From: Ficedula albicollis
Lineage: Eukaryota; Chordata; Aves; Passeriformes; Muscicapidae
Assembly (NCBI RefSeq): GCF_000247815.1
Contig: NC_021675.1
Location: 62,240,462 to 62,304,461, forward strand
Length of the DNA: 64,000 nt
Direction of reading: 5' to 3'
Part shown: in pieces, positions 25,020-36,838 of the stretch
How positions within the stretch are numbered: the stretch's first letter is position 1
How the letters are laid out: every line of letters starts with the position of its first letter
Position numbers and translations under genes: made by a program
The notes under the pieces: model-generated
Told to the model about the DNA's origin: nothing
The model's input: the letters and a program-made list of their open reading frames with translations, nothing else
Databases searched by the model: none

Positions 25020-25260
25020 CCTCTTTCTCCCATTACTTTGCACAAACCAACAGTGAATTTCATCTGCAAGTGTATTGCAGATCTTTCAGCCTCATTAGAT
25101 TCTCTTGCAACTTCTCACAGCTAATTTTTGTGTTTACAAACCAAAATAATTTCATACTGCCTATAGACTTCCTTTGCTCTCATTGCTTTGCCAGATTCTT
25201 TGTGAAATTTTATCCTAGCCTAAAAGTTCTAGACAATCTCCAGAACAACATCCTTGTAAT
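25020..25260 (-). mobile_element. Ancient CR1/L3-type LINE relic, reverse-transcriptase region
   Basis: The + strand reads GTGAATTTCATCTGC, CTCATTAGATTCTCTTGCAA and CTTCTCACAGC, in the order of the antisense of the amniote CR1/L3 reverse-transcriptase C-terminal region. Translating the minus strand gives CEKLQENLMRLKDLQ and, in a shifted frame, QMKFTVGLCKVMG. These parallel the family's CEELQ..L..L.DW and QMKFN..KCKVM motifs. Frameshifts show it is long dead. It is much more diverged than the CR1 3' ends elsewhere in the window, so it probably predates them. Confidence 0.7.
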
Positions 25261-27691
25261 TATGACCTTTCCTCCAGCTATATCAGCATGGGGGACATCA
25301 GAAATATAGTAAAAAAAAAGGAAGATTTGGAAGGAAACTGAGTGAACAGAGATGTGTCTGAGACAGCTTTTGTCTGAAATCAAATGTACCTGGTTTCTCT
25401 TCTCTCTTTGCAGCTGGTGATACCAAGTATATCTAGCTAAAGCCTAAACTATTGATAAAGGTTGGAACTGAGAGGAAAAAGTGTGTGTAGTTATAGAAAA
25501 TTCACTGGCACCAGAGTGCCAGCTCCATCCCAACTAAAATCTGAGATTGAGAGAAGGGGAGCGAACCAGTGCAATTGCTGAAGACAACAGTTTAGTCATC
25601 CAAGGCGTTCCTGTCCCAATGACTCCTTTTGTTATAAAAATGGTTTTTTACTAGATATAAAATTATGTTTTTAATTAAGGTTAGAAAAATATTTCAGTCT
25701 TTTATTTATAGCTCCAGTTATATTGTTCAGCATAAACAGAACAGACAATCGGGCATAGAAGCATCATAAAGTCACCCCAGGACATTATGCAACAACATTC
25801 CTGTGAAAACAGAGGACTTTTCCCTTGTTTCCTCTGGCACCTTACTTATTCTGCTGCCTGAACTTTATTCTGTCTGTGCATCCATTCTATAAGGCACACC
25901 TCCTTTAAATGATGATAAATTCCCTTCCTCCTTTGGATACCCACCTCATTTAACACAGAATATATAAATGCTTCAGCAAAAGGGAGGGCTCTTTTTTTTT
26001 CTTCTCCCTTCAAAGCAACATTCCTTTTCTGTGTGCTTTCCCCTTGCAGTTATTTCTGTAACATTGAAAACCATAATCTGTGAGCATTTCACGAGCCATA
26101 ATGAGTTCTTGTAGTATCATCGTGGGAAATACTGTAGATTTCAGATTGCCCTACCAACCAATCCCTTTCAAGCTCCTTCCAAAATGAACAAGACTGTGAA
26201 AAATAAGGTAATTAGAAAACAGTGGTTCAGTATTATGTGGCGTGTTGTAAAAAAATAGGAGAGAAACCTATAACATTCAGCTCTTTGGTGTTCTGCAGTG
26301 CAGTGCATAATATTTGCAATGAACAAGGATGGTACTGTTATATCTCAATACACACCTCTGTAAATTCTTCATTTTTCACAAGTCAAGGCAGATATCCACA
26401 TTAAAATCCATTCATTTAATTCACTGAAGTCCATAAAAACTCAGAGGCTGCTGGACCATTCCTAACCTAAGCATTTACAGAAACCTTGTAGCTGAGAAAT
26501 ACTTATATTTCACTGAAAAGCTCCATCATGCCAGAGAAGCTTTCAACTGCTGACACACCAGAGTTATTTGGAATATTCATTTTATGGTTGAAAATGAATT
26601 TGACTTAAGGTAAGGGAAAAATGCTTGGCTCTAGCGTGAGTTTATAGTTTTGATCTATCTAAACTTGAGAGCAAGGCACTGCAAATAACATCTCACTCCC
26701 ATGGCCCATTTCTGATTAACTCTTTCCTTGATCTATTTGGGTACATTTGTCAGTAAAGGTACCAGTTTTAGTATCTCTATTTATGAATGCAAGTCCAGCA
26801 GTATAGATCATACAAGTTTCCCAGTGTTTCAGTGCCTATTCCCTGCTTAAAAATGATCAAGAAAGCAGAGCATCTTATTTCCTCTTATTCTCTGCCTTTT
26901 AAATCATATTACCTGTCTAAATCTTCTGGTGCTTCCCCACCTCTTAGAAAAGTTTAAATCACACACTTACAGTTGTAGATCTCACTCAGGGCTCACACAA
27001 ATATTTGTGTATATAAGGCACATATGAGCAGCTCATCCAAAACAAAACCTCTTTTTGTGTTACCTGTGAAGGCCCTAGTTTTGTTAATGCAAATAATAGT
27101 GCAGTGTCAATGCAGGTAACATGGTACAATCAACCATAAAAGATGCAGAAAAGGCCTGCTCCAAACCTTGAGGAGAAATCTGGGCCAGATGCACTAATAC
27201 AATCACATCTGTGTTCCTTTCTCCTGGTTACTCTTTCCCTGTGCTAGCTGTTTTTAACCATGTGCAAGTCCCTTAACTCTCCCTGTTGTCGCTGCTTACA
27301 GGAGTGTTTGCAGCTTCTCTGAGAACTTTCCTGCTGAGAGTATCTGTCAAGTCAGAGATCTCCCCTGCCTCAGTCACACAGGAACCTTCTGGCTGAGTGA
27401 GGGAGGCTAAAGCCTTGCTGCTTACAGATGGCAGGAGAGAAAAGATGCACATCCCCTCCTGCCCCACCTCTGCAGACTCTGGGAGTCCCAGGAACCCTGA
27501 GCTAGAGATTGCCTTAGCAACCACATGTTGGGGGAGACAACCTCCATCTGTTCAGCCTCCCTGGAAATAGAACTGAGACCTTGTAAAGTCTATCAGTTGA
27601 AGCAAAGTGGGAATTCTTTCCCTGGACTTATTTTCAAAGTATTTTCTCTTTTCCTATCAGCACAGGACTCCACAGACAGACTGTACATTAG
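25261..27691. other. Featureless non-coding stretch
   Basis: AT-rich unique sequence with no recognisable gene or repeat. Only short open frames, such as 26222-26404 (+) and 27273-27524 (-), without support. Confidence 0.45.
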
Positions 27692-27850
27692 TTTGTTATG
27701 AAAGATGGGCTGGAAAGGTGTCACTTTGTAGGTGTCACCCCAAAAGAGACTGCTCCTGCCAAAGAAGAGGCTATTTCCATGCTGAACAAGCTGCAGGAGA
27801 GGAGGGTTGCCCTCAGTATGAGCAAGGAAAGAGACAGGTCAGCCATCCAG
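27692..27850 (+). CDS. Candidate internal coding exon (53 codons), unrecognised gene
   Basis: The frame reads FVMKDGLERCHFVGV, then PKETAPAKEEAISML and NKLQERRVALSMSKE, ending ...DRSAIQ at CAG followed by GTGTGT, a usable donor. The left edge is uncertain. Possible acceptors are TACATTAG just before 27692 (phase 0) or CACTTTGTAG just before 27732. A stronger pyrimidine tract, TTTTCTCTTTTCCTATCAG, ends at about 27660 but leads into a stop in this frame. Glu/Lys/Arg/Leu-rich composition with regular leucines suggests an amphipathic or coiled-coil helix. I do not recognise the family. A competing frame (27607-28053) is longer but Cys/His-rich and without splice support. It may be a real exon or a chance open frame. 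Confidence 0.27.
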
Positions 27851-28140
27851 GTGTGTGTCTGCATACACCAGCACGATTTCACAGCAAACAAAAGGGTGGG
27901 ACTTTAGTAGAAGGGTCAATTAATTTTCTCCAATTCCTTTCCTCTGATTCCTTTCCTTTACAAAGTCTAAGATGTGCATCTTGTGAGGCCTGCTTATCTT
28001 TGCTACTGAGGCACACTCTGATTATGCTCACCAGGACTTCTAGTGTGGTTTGAAAAGTATGGTACTGTGTTTCTTGAATATTTAGAAGAAGCCACAAGAT
28101 AAAGATGAATTGAGAAAGGAAACAGCTGATGACTTACTGA

Positions 28141-28407
28141 CTGCTCAGCATCTGCTTTCATCAACTCAAAAATATCCTCATTTGATATATGTGCATGGAC
28201 ATTCTACTAATAATTTGAATTCAAGACTCTTATCTCACTTTTCCTTTCCTTTACCACCTCTATCTTGCTTAACTGACTGCTCAGCATCTGCTTTCATCAA
28301 CTCAAAAATATCCTCATTTGATATATGTGCATGGACATTCTACTAATAATTTGAATTCAAGACTCTTATCTCACTTTTTCTTTCCTTTACCACCTCAATC
28401 TTGCTTG
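28141..28407. repeat. Two-copy tandem duplication, unit 136 bp
   Basis: CTGCTCAGCATCTGCTTTCA begins at 28141 and at 28277. Each copy ends in an ATCTTGCTT block. Differences are limited to a T/C change in the pyrimidine tract and CTCTATC versus CTCAATC. Confidence 0.95.
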
Positions 28408-30752
28408 TCTTGCACACTAAAAAGTATGAAGCACTTTCATCTAATTATTTGACTCGCTATAAAAATTGTCCTAACTAGCATTTTCAAAGATGAGGAGCTC
28501 ACAGAACACCTTTGACATTAAACCTTTATGCATTTGAAAGGATATCTCTAGGTTTAGGAGTTGGGAGGGCAGAGGGGGGTTGTTCTTTGATATGTAAATT
28601 GCTCAGATAATGACATAAAAGCCTAGAGGATACTATTCACACACACTAACAAACTACATTTTTCCTGTCTCTGTAAATCCTGAAACTGGTCCAAAGTTCT
28701 GTGAACAGAGGTTCAGTGACCATTAACATGCACAGTAATAACTCTAATACAGTGCTGGAATTTTTACTTTAAAAATAGATCCCTGTCTAGGCATGTACTA
28801 AATCTCTGAGGCAGTAGTGTGCAATGGCTGAAATGCAATGCATTGCTCAACTTTAAGACTGGCCATTTTCCTGCTTTACTGAAATACTGTGAAGTAGAGA
28901 TATACACAGAGCAAATGTGAAACACCCTAGTAGCAGGAAAGAGCTCTGAATGCCTTATTGATTCCCTGATTTTTCTGAGCCTTTTGTTATCCACTGTTGA
29001 GCAGCCAAAGCAAAGGTCCTTATAATTGTGGCAGCACCATAATACTATAGATTTCTAAAGCTTACACCATAACTTCCAATCTCCCCCTCTACCATCTGCT
29101 TTTCCCCCCTTTCTTCACTTAGAGCACAGCTGCCAGCATTGTGTCTTCAGCATTCTGCACAGAAATGAGGATGATTCCAGCTGGGATATCTGGGGACATA
29201 AATAAATACAGTAGTTCCCTTTCTAGGGTTGAGCTCAGATCTTCTGAGTCCAGCAAACAAACTCTAGCGACTCCAATAAATCCTGCATCCAGATTAAGGT
29301 GTCTCAAGAAGAGCAGAGGTAGGGAAGAAGTTAGCAGCAGCAGCAGGGACAATAAGGCAGTGCTGCTAGAGCAAGCCCAGTACAACACTCCCAGGCACTG
29401 CATCCTGTCAGAATTGCCAGTCTTGGCAGGAGACAAAATGAATCAAAACTGACATCTCACAAATACTTCCTTCTGAGGGTCAAATTAATCTACCTGCCCT
29501 TCAGCACAGTCCTTGCTCTCGTTACCCTGTAATACGTGTGTAAAAAAGTGTCACCTTTTCATGATCTGGGAATTAAATTACTGCAATAAGGATCAATTCT
29601 ATCTCTGTCAGTCTTAATGTAATATTTAGAGGTCTCTTAAAGGCTTTCCACACTTGGGCACAGGGAATCTGTGAGGCTGAGTTTGCTTAGACCTGAACTA
29701 CAGAGTAAAAAATGATGACAAATTTTCCTACATGTTTTCATTTACCAGGAAACCTGAGAGAAAATAAATATTTCGAAGAAAATCTGAAATTTTTTCTTGT
29801 ACCTCATCAATAGCGTTGCATTTTAAGTTCAGGGCAGTTCAACCAAATAAACTGAAATAAACAGAGATGATGCTGAGGGTCAAAAGTGGCATGTGAGACC
29901 TTTGCCCATGCCACTGGTGCCTATGTTGTAAATAACTGACCTTGTGGAAGGCAACATGATGGAGAGGTGGCAACTTTTTAGTGAAAACATAATTGAACTC
30001 TATATTTCTGTGAAAACCAAGTACTTTTTGTGAGGGAACCACAAAGATTTCATGAGTTTAGGCCTATGATACATTTCTCTACAATATATTTGTTCAAACT
30101 AGAAATCTCTTAAACCTCAGTTTGAGTTGATGGAGGGATTTTCTACTTACAGAAGACATGCTTAATGCAATAGCTCTGTATGTTGATGGCATTGTAGGGA
30201 CCTCACTATTTATGTACTTTTTGTGTACAATTCAAACATTCTTGTGTGCAGAAAACTTATTAGGAAGACTGTATATCCTTGAATAGCCAGTGTGTGTATA
30301 ACCTCTAACTAGAAATATTTGACTACACACTCCCAACCTGATGTCAAATTCTCTCAGCTGCTTATGCCATTATTAATCCATTGGCTACCACCACAAAAAG
30401 CAATTTTCCCATGAAAACACAGATCAGCTCCACCCACCTCAGAAAAAAATTGTAAAATTACTGACTTAGTCTTGGGAGTTCAAGCTAATTCCATTAGCAG
30501 GGCTGAGGAGGAGATTAAAAGAATTAATATACTAGGAAGAAGTGATAGGAGAGTGGCCAGTCTGTGAACTTAGACCATTTTGACTCCCCCTTACATGGGG
30601 CTGATGTAATTAATAGCCAAGAAGCTCATGCAGCCATCTGGGCACTAAAGCAGGTTTTGAGGAAAACGCTGTCCTTCACTGAACTGAAGGCAGTAACCAG
30701 CTGCTCAGGGGCAGCAGTAGGGACAGAGGGAACACTTATCTCAGGCCATTAC
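28408..30752. other. Featureless non-coding stretch
   Basis: No gene or repeat family recognised. The two opposed frames at 29119-29436 (-) and 29141-29452 (+) cover the same bases, so at most one could be real, and neither shows a domain. Confidence 0.5.
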
Positions 30753-30959
30753 AGCTATTTCTCTGCAGTCACTGTGCATTTTAATGATTGCTCTTTGACA
30801 AACAACAATTAGTATGCTGAAGAGCCTGACAGGCACCTAAAGAACAAAGCTATTTCTCTGCAGTCACTGTGCATTTTAATGATTGCTCTTTGACAAACAA
30901 CAATTAGTATGCTGAAGAGCCTGACAGACACCTAAAGAACAAATTTTTTTTTTTTTTTA
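30753..30959. repeat. Two-copy tandem duplication, unit 95 bp, followed by poly-T
   Basis: AGCTATTTCTCTGCAGTCAC begins at 30753 and at 30848; the copies end in CCTAAAGAACAA. One visible difference is GACAGGCACC versus GACAGACACC. A T run of about 15 follows directly after copy 2. Confidence 0.95.
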
Positions 30960-33900
30960 TCTCTCTGAAGGTAAGGCTGGAGTTATGAGAAGTTGTCTTC
31001 TCCCAGAGAAGATGGAGAGGTACAGGTAAAAAAGAGAAAATTTTAAAAGGCATTGGGGAAAATGAAAGGTGTCATAGCAATGAACCTCTGAAAAGCAGGA
31101 AGTAAACTTTGTGCAAGAAGAGAAAAGAAACTTTAGATGGGCTTTTTTTTAGATGGCCAAAGAAACAAACAGGCAAGCAGAGGTCAGGAAGGATGGGTGT
31201 GCATGTGGTCCAGGAGCAGCCTCCAACAGGTTCATAAACTTAACCCAAAGGATGCTTTAATCTGTATCACAGCAGTGAAAGGAAAGTAAATGTGTGCAGG
31301 CTTTTCTTTGTGCAGACAAACCAAGAGGCAGTGGGGCTTTCAAAACTGCCTGTTCCTCTCTTGGAAACAGTGTCTGCCACAGTGGCTTTCCAACCTGCCT
31401 GGAAATGTGGAGGAAAGGAGCTCAGATTAAAGTCCAGGAGTGCTCTTTTAACAGTGACATGGTGGTTGCACTGTGGCTCCACTCTGGCTCCTTCCTGGCC
31501 CTTACTTTCTCTGTATTTTTTTATTATTATTATTATTTTTCCAATGGTCTGAATGCACATTGTTAGTGCTGGCTTAGTGTATTTCAGCTATATTTCAGCA
31601 AAGTGCAGAAATCCTTTCCAAATCCCAGGAAACCCAGAAGACAGCACATAAGAGCATAAATATGATGGTTTTGTAGCAAATCAGAGTCACTTGGTCCTTA
31701 AAAGTTTTCTTGAAAAATTTCTTTCCTGTGAATTTTTTTGAAACTTTTTCTCTTTAAAGACCTTTCTGATGTTCCTGGAGACCTCTGTTTCCTCCAAACT
31801 ATCCAGCACAAAGAGAGAACCTGTCTGCTGCTACCTGCCTTGCACTGAGGCACCTGGCACATGCGTAGCAAGTTAATTATGTGGTTTAGAAATCACACAT
31901 GCTGATACTTTGAAAACTTTTAATTCAGCCAGAGCTGAATAATTTTGTAGTGAAAATATTTTTTCTAAATTCCACACTTGTATTTGCAGTACAAAGGCTT
32001 TTGTCTGAGTCCTGCAGGTACACAAGTGTGTGCCCATCTTTCCCTGGGTGGATTGTCCTTTAGGGTGCACCTGCATCTGTCTGGTTTTACCTCAGACCAG
32101 GAGGATTTAGTAAATCTCCCAGACATCCCCAGCTCCTGTGCCTTGATTCATTTTCGAGAAGATGGACCCCATGGGAGCCCAGCTGCCAAGCTGGTCCCAG
32201 CCACACCTCTGTGTGCATGGGCACTTTGCCACCCCTCACATCCTCCAGGATGCCACACAAGGGTTTCACAATTCCAGTTTGAGTTTTGCCAGAATGAGTC
32301 TTGGAACGAGGCAGACACCAGGAATAAGCCAAGCTGTGATTCCCACCTTGTTTGTCCTGGTGATGAGCAGATTTCCAGTCCTGTCCTGGATTTCTTGGTT
32401 CTCAGGGTATCAGTATTGCTGTGCACAGGACAGAGAAACCTGCACTCTGTGCTTACTTCCCTGGCACTTCCTATTCTGTGTCTGATTTCTCAGATCTGCC
32501 CCCAGCTCTGCATTTTCCTTTAGGGCTGATTTTGCAGCAAGCCTTACAATACTGCGAAAACACCAGTCCAGAGATGTTACTGGGAAGAAAATAATTATGC
32601 AGTTGAACAGCAGTGCATGTCTGCAAGAGTAAGGTATTGCTGTAATTGACATCACCCACTATTTGGGACTTTTTAAAAAATATATTTTCTGTAGAGATTA
32701 ATTTATTTTCATCCTTTATGTCTTGAACAGTAACTCTTTCCATTCTGAATTTTTGTAAGACACACCCTAATTTTCTTTTATTTATTTTTGAATACCATTA
32801 ACAATACCATTAATACTAATGTATGCTACCTATGGAATAAGATAAAACTAAGGATAATGTCATCAAGGTCTTCTCCTTTGCATATCCCTTTTTCAGCCGG
32901 GTTAGGCCATAGTTGTACTTCCATTTAAATTATGTCTGAGTCACACAGACTAAAATATATAGGTAAAAATGAAAGTGGCAGACTATGTTCTGAAGAGAAT
33001 ATGGGTTTCCATCCTCTTTCTAAAGGGCCATAACAGAGTTCTACCACAGAAGCAGCTTCCCAGTCTTTGTAACTCGATGTGTGTAAAACTCACATTTGTC
33101 TTATTGAATTGCACTTCAGCCAATCTCTTCAAGATCCACATCCTATTAAATGTTAGTGACAATCACCATGCAAGAGTTACACAGAATTAATTAATAGTAA
33201 AGGAACAAGAATAAAATGTAACCCTGGATACTACCATTTGTTTGAGAAAATACAACTAGGATGAACAAACCAAAGCAGAATTATTACTGATTTAGTTTCC
33301 CCCAAACAGAGACAGCCATAAGCAATGCATCTATAAGTTCTTTGAGGAAAAAAGCACTTTAACTCCCTTTTCTCTTAGCTTGAGACAGGTTGTCAAATTC
33401 AGCTCTTTACACTGTTTAAACCCCAAGCAATCCTTTGGACCTATGTGGGTTTCACAGTAATATTGCACAGCTGAAATTCATTTAATATCCCAAAAGAGAC
33501 TTGCAGTGTGCTTTTTCTCCCTCTCCAGTTTAACTATACTAAGTCTGAACATTATAATCAAAATCCCATATCACAATTTGCCTTTGAGTTGTTTGAAATG
33601 GAGAATGAGAGAAAAGTACCAGAGCATGGAGTGTCATGGAAGAACTAACCTGTGAGCAATTCAGGTGTAATTTCTTTACAAGAGGGCATTATGGAATAAA
33701 TTGCTTGGGGCATTCCGGCAGCGAGGCAGGCAAGTACCATAAATCAGTTCTGAAACATAAACTGGGCAGTTGGAAGTGGGAGTAATGACAGAGTTTGAGC
33801 TCACTGGTTAGGGATGTCATTTCTGTTTGGGATAAATAAATGTTCTGATCTGAAGGTTCACAATGGCAGCTGGGGAGGCAGAGGGAAGACCTGGGGTTGG

Positions 33901-34579
33901 TCAGAGGAGGAAGAAATTACTATTTTACTCTAGGTGTGTTGCACTCAGCTGTGAAAGAGTCCTGTGCAAATACTGCCAGATAAGTTATTTTACATGTTTC
34001 TTTTGTAGGGGCAGTTTTATATTTCCTTGCTCAGTTCTCATCTTACTAGAAAGTCAGGAAGGGGAAGTCTGGGACCTTTATTGTTTGGTTGGTTGGTGGT
34101 TTTTTTTTGTTGGGGGGGGTGTTTCTTTGTGGTTTTCTATTTCTTTTTATATCAAATTTGGAGGACATCATCTTTTGCCCTTTCAGCTCAGTAATCAAAT
34201 CCCAGAGCATGGTACATTACCTTTCTGGCCATTTGGTCATGGTCAGATATAATTGTCATCTCAACCATTCAGCACCTCCTCAGATGAGTAATAAGTGGAT
34301 GTTAGGAAGAAATCAGGCTTTTTACTCCATGTGGAGCTCAGTCCATAACTTTAACAAGGAGTCATTCAGGGAAAGGCACGGGCACAGAAAGCAAATAAAA
34401 TATAACTCAGAAACTATTTGAGGTGTGTTCAAACATTTGAGTGAGGAATTATAAGAGGAATGTATAAACATAGAAAAGACATGACAATATTTTTATGACA
34501 ATATGAAAAGAACTCCAACTGCTAAATGGGAAATAACATATGGGCATACAGCAGCTCCCTTCATTTATCCAGATTCTAA
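30960..34579. other. Non-coding stretch with small simple repeats
   Basis: (TTA)n at about 31515-31540 and a T/G-rich tract at 34080-34135 with a G8 run (34112-34119). The open frame at 31978-32523 (+) overlaps several minus-strand frames and shows no domain. The frame at 33863-34252 (+) has a good ATG context but no recognisable protein and reads into the T/G tract. Neither is called as a gene. Confidence 0.45.
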
Positions 34580-35014
34580 AGTTGTGTTTTAACTCCAGCC
34601 AATAATAAAGTACCATACAGCTGCTTGTTCCAGCTTGGTGAGTTGGGGAGGAGAATCAGAAAAAAAAGGTAAAACCCATGGGTTGAGACAAGAGAAGTTT
34701 AATAACAGAATTGCAATAAAATAAAATAAAAATTATAATAATGTAATGAAAAGGAAAACAACAAAGAAAAAGGAATTAACCCCAAGAAGAACAAGTGATG
34801 TTCATGCTCTGGCCATGCCCAATTATGGATTATTGTGCATCTCCTCACTGTCAGAGGATGGGAAGATGAAAATTCCTTCCCTTAGAATAAGCACTGCTTA
34901 ATAACAATCAAAACATCAGAGTGTTATCAACATTATTCTCATAGTGAACCCAAAACACAGCATTGTACTTGCTACTGGGAAGAAAATTAATCTATCCCAG
35001 CTGAAACCAAAACA
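34580..35014. mobile_element. Solo LTR of an avian endogenous retrovirus
   Basis: The left end reads GTTTTAACTCCAGCCAATAA, then ACCATACAGCTGCTTG, GGGGAGGAGAATCAG, AAAACCCATGGGTTGAGACA and an AATAAA-rich block. The right end reads TTATCAACATTATTCTCATA, CAAAACACAGCATTGTACTT, GGGAAGAAAATTAATC and ATCCCAGCTGAAACC. These blocks, in this order, are those of a very common avian LTR of about 400-500 bp. No gag, pol or env sequence lies beside it, so it is a solo LTR left by recombination. Possible 5-bp target duplication: TCTAA (34575-34579) and ACTAA (35015-35019), one mismatch. Orientation and exact class (ERVL-like is my guess) are not settled. Confidence 0.8.
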
Positions 35015-35482
35015 ACTAACGAAGCTCTTGCAGCATTAAAATAACAATTTTTTAAATGTATGTCTGTTTGTACCATTGGTTTTTCAAAATGTAATATGCT
35101 TTGGATGTGTTGCTTTCAGACTTAAACTCTAGGCCAGCCTAGAACCCAATGAAGTTTCATTCAAGCTCTACCCAGGAGCTGGTTCCTGACCATCATCACT
35201 GAAACTAAAAACACAAGTCCTATTGTTTTAGTAATGATGGATCATTCTCAGCCTTGTACATTTTTGAATCCTAATGTTGCTTGCACGTTTTCCTTCCCAA
35301 AGCCCTTTTCCTACTTTTGTTGTCCTTCAGCCAGGCAGCTCACTCAGTGCTCATTTCTGAATAAATCTGGGGCTGGGCTGCTTCATCCTGCCTGCTGCTC
35401 AAAGGTTTGTACATTCAGCTTCAGCTGGAGCTTTGCCACAGGCACATTCCTGAGCAGAGTGTGACCAGCATGAGGGGGTTTC
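35015..35482. other. Unique non-coding sequence
   Basis: Short interval between the LTR and the next CR1. Nothing recognisable; the 76-codon + frame at 35234-35464 has no support. Confidence 0.5.
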
Positions 35483-35772
35483 TCATAGACTCATAGAAGA
35501 GTTTGGGTTGCAAAGGACCTTCAGAAATAATATAATCCAACCCCCTGCCTAGATCAGGCTGCTCAGAGCCCCATCCAACTTGACCTTGAAAGTTCACAGG
35601 GATGGGACCACAGTCACCTCTCTGGGCGACTTGTTCCAGTGTTTCCTCATGCTTCTTGCAAAGAAATTCTTCCCTACATCTAATCAAAAATGGGCCATCT
35701 TTTAGTTTAAAACCACTATGCCTTGTCTCAGTGCAAAAGTCCTGTTAAAAAAGTCTGTCCTCATGTTTCTTT
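35483..35772 (-). mobile_element. CR1 LINE 3' fragment
   Basis: CTCATAGACTCATAGAAGAG, then GGGTTGCAAAGGACC, CTGCTCAGAGCCCCATCC, ACTTGTTCCAGTGTTTCC, ATTCTTCCCTACATC and AAAACCACTATGCCTTGTC: the inverted CR1 3' end in the usual order. 5'-truncated and non-coding. Confidence 0.93.
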
Positions 35773-35890
35773 TATTGTGAGGAATACAGCACACACACCT
35801 TAACTCACCTTGTTCATTAAGATTTTCCCAGACTTGACACCTTAATAAAAGAATTAACATTAAAAGTGATATTCTAAATTACCTTGTCTT

Positions 35891-36216
35891 CCCCTCACCC
35901 ATTTATTCATGCTATTATTGTCAGTTTGGGGGAGGGGCAGAATTGCTGCCAAACAAGATTTTCATGCAAAAATTGTGATAAACAGCCTGACAGTGATGAC
36001 ACAGAATGTGAAATACTCACATCTGCTTTCTGCAGCCCTCCCTTGGCTGTCCCCCCCTCACCCATTTATTCATGCTATTATTGTCAGTTTGGGGGAGGGG
36101 CAGAATTGCTGCCAAACAAGATTTTCATGCAAAAATTGTGATAAACAGCCTGACAGTGATGACACAGAATGTGAAATACTCACATCTGCTTTCTGCAGCC
36201 CTCCCTTGGCTGTCCC
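35891..36216. repeat. Two-copy tandem duplication, unit 163 bp
   Basis: CCCCTCACCCATTTATTCAT begins at 35891 and at 36054; both copies end in CCTTGGCTGTCCC. I see no difference between copies. It abuts the next duplication without a spacer. Confidence 0.96.
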
Positions 36217-36358
36217 CAGGGTGCTCTGCTGAGTGCTGGCTGCTAGATGAAGTGTTGCATTAGGGTATCAGAGTTATAATGGAAGTTCAGGGTGCTCTGC
36301 TGAGTGCTGGCTGCTAGATTAAGTGTTGCATTAGGGTATCAAAGTTATAATGGAAGTC
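36217..36358. repeat. Two-copy tandem duplication, unit 71 bp
   Basis: CAGGGTGCTCTGCTGAGTGC begins at 36217 and at 36288, ending in TTATAATGGAAGT(T/C). Differences: TAGATGAAG versus TAGATTAAG and TATCAGAG versus TATCAAAG. Starts where the 163-bp duplication ends. Confidence 0.95.
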
Positions 36359-36710
36359 CACCTCTCTGAGAATCAGAAGATTCCTCCTCACTTAGCAGTG
36401 GGGTGTGAGCAATAAGTGGCGATGACTGAGCCTTTCCCAGGAGCACAGCACGCACAGCCTGGCAAAGGCAGCCTCTGTTAACCACTGGGTTACACCACAG
36501 ATGCATAGGCAATCACAGCTCAAGGGCTAAAGAAAAACATTATGAATTCCTATAATTATTTGTTATGACAGTAAGCAGAGCACAGCTTAGATGCAGGAAG
36601 TATTTGTGGAGCTGGGAGGAGAGCACAGAGGCTGAGGCGTGCACTGCTTACCTGATGCTCCACGGGCTGGGAGGGAGGATGAGCAGATTCCAGAGAGTCA
36701 GACAAGAGAT

Positions 36711-36780
36711 TGCTGCTCCACGGGCAGGTATTTTCTACAAGAGATTCCTGTTCCACAGCCAGCTGCTTTCTACAAGAAAT
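36711..36780. repeat. Diverged two-copy tandem repeat, unit about 35 bp
   Basis: TGCTGCTCCACGGGCAGGTA...TTCTACAAGAGAT is followed by TCCTGTTCCACAGCCAGCTG...TTCTACAAGAAAT. It is more diverged than the other duplications, hence older. Confidence 0.7.
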
Positions 36781-36838
36781 TCCTGGAGCTTTCCACTTGT
36801 GACCCCACAAAACTCACCTCCCTTTCTGCCCTGGGCAC

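Noticed and set aside
31978..32523. 181-codon open frame
   Set aside because: Cys/His/Ser/Pro-rich composition of low-stop GC-richer DNA, overlapped by three minus-strand frames; no recognisable family.
34080..34135. T/G-rich tract with a G8 run as a G-quadruplex promoter element
   Set aside because: Only one long G run; the other G runs are two or three bases, so a stable quadruplex is not well supported.
33863..34252. 129-codon frame with a good ATG context (ACAATGG)
   Set aside because: It runs into a T/G simple tract and gives a Phe/Trp-rich, domain-less tail; no splice or homology support.
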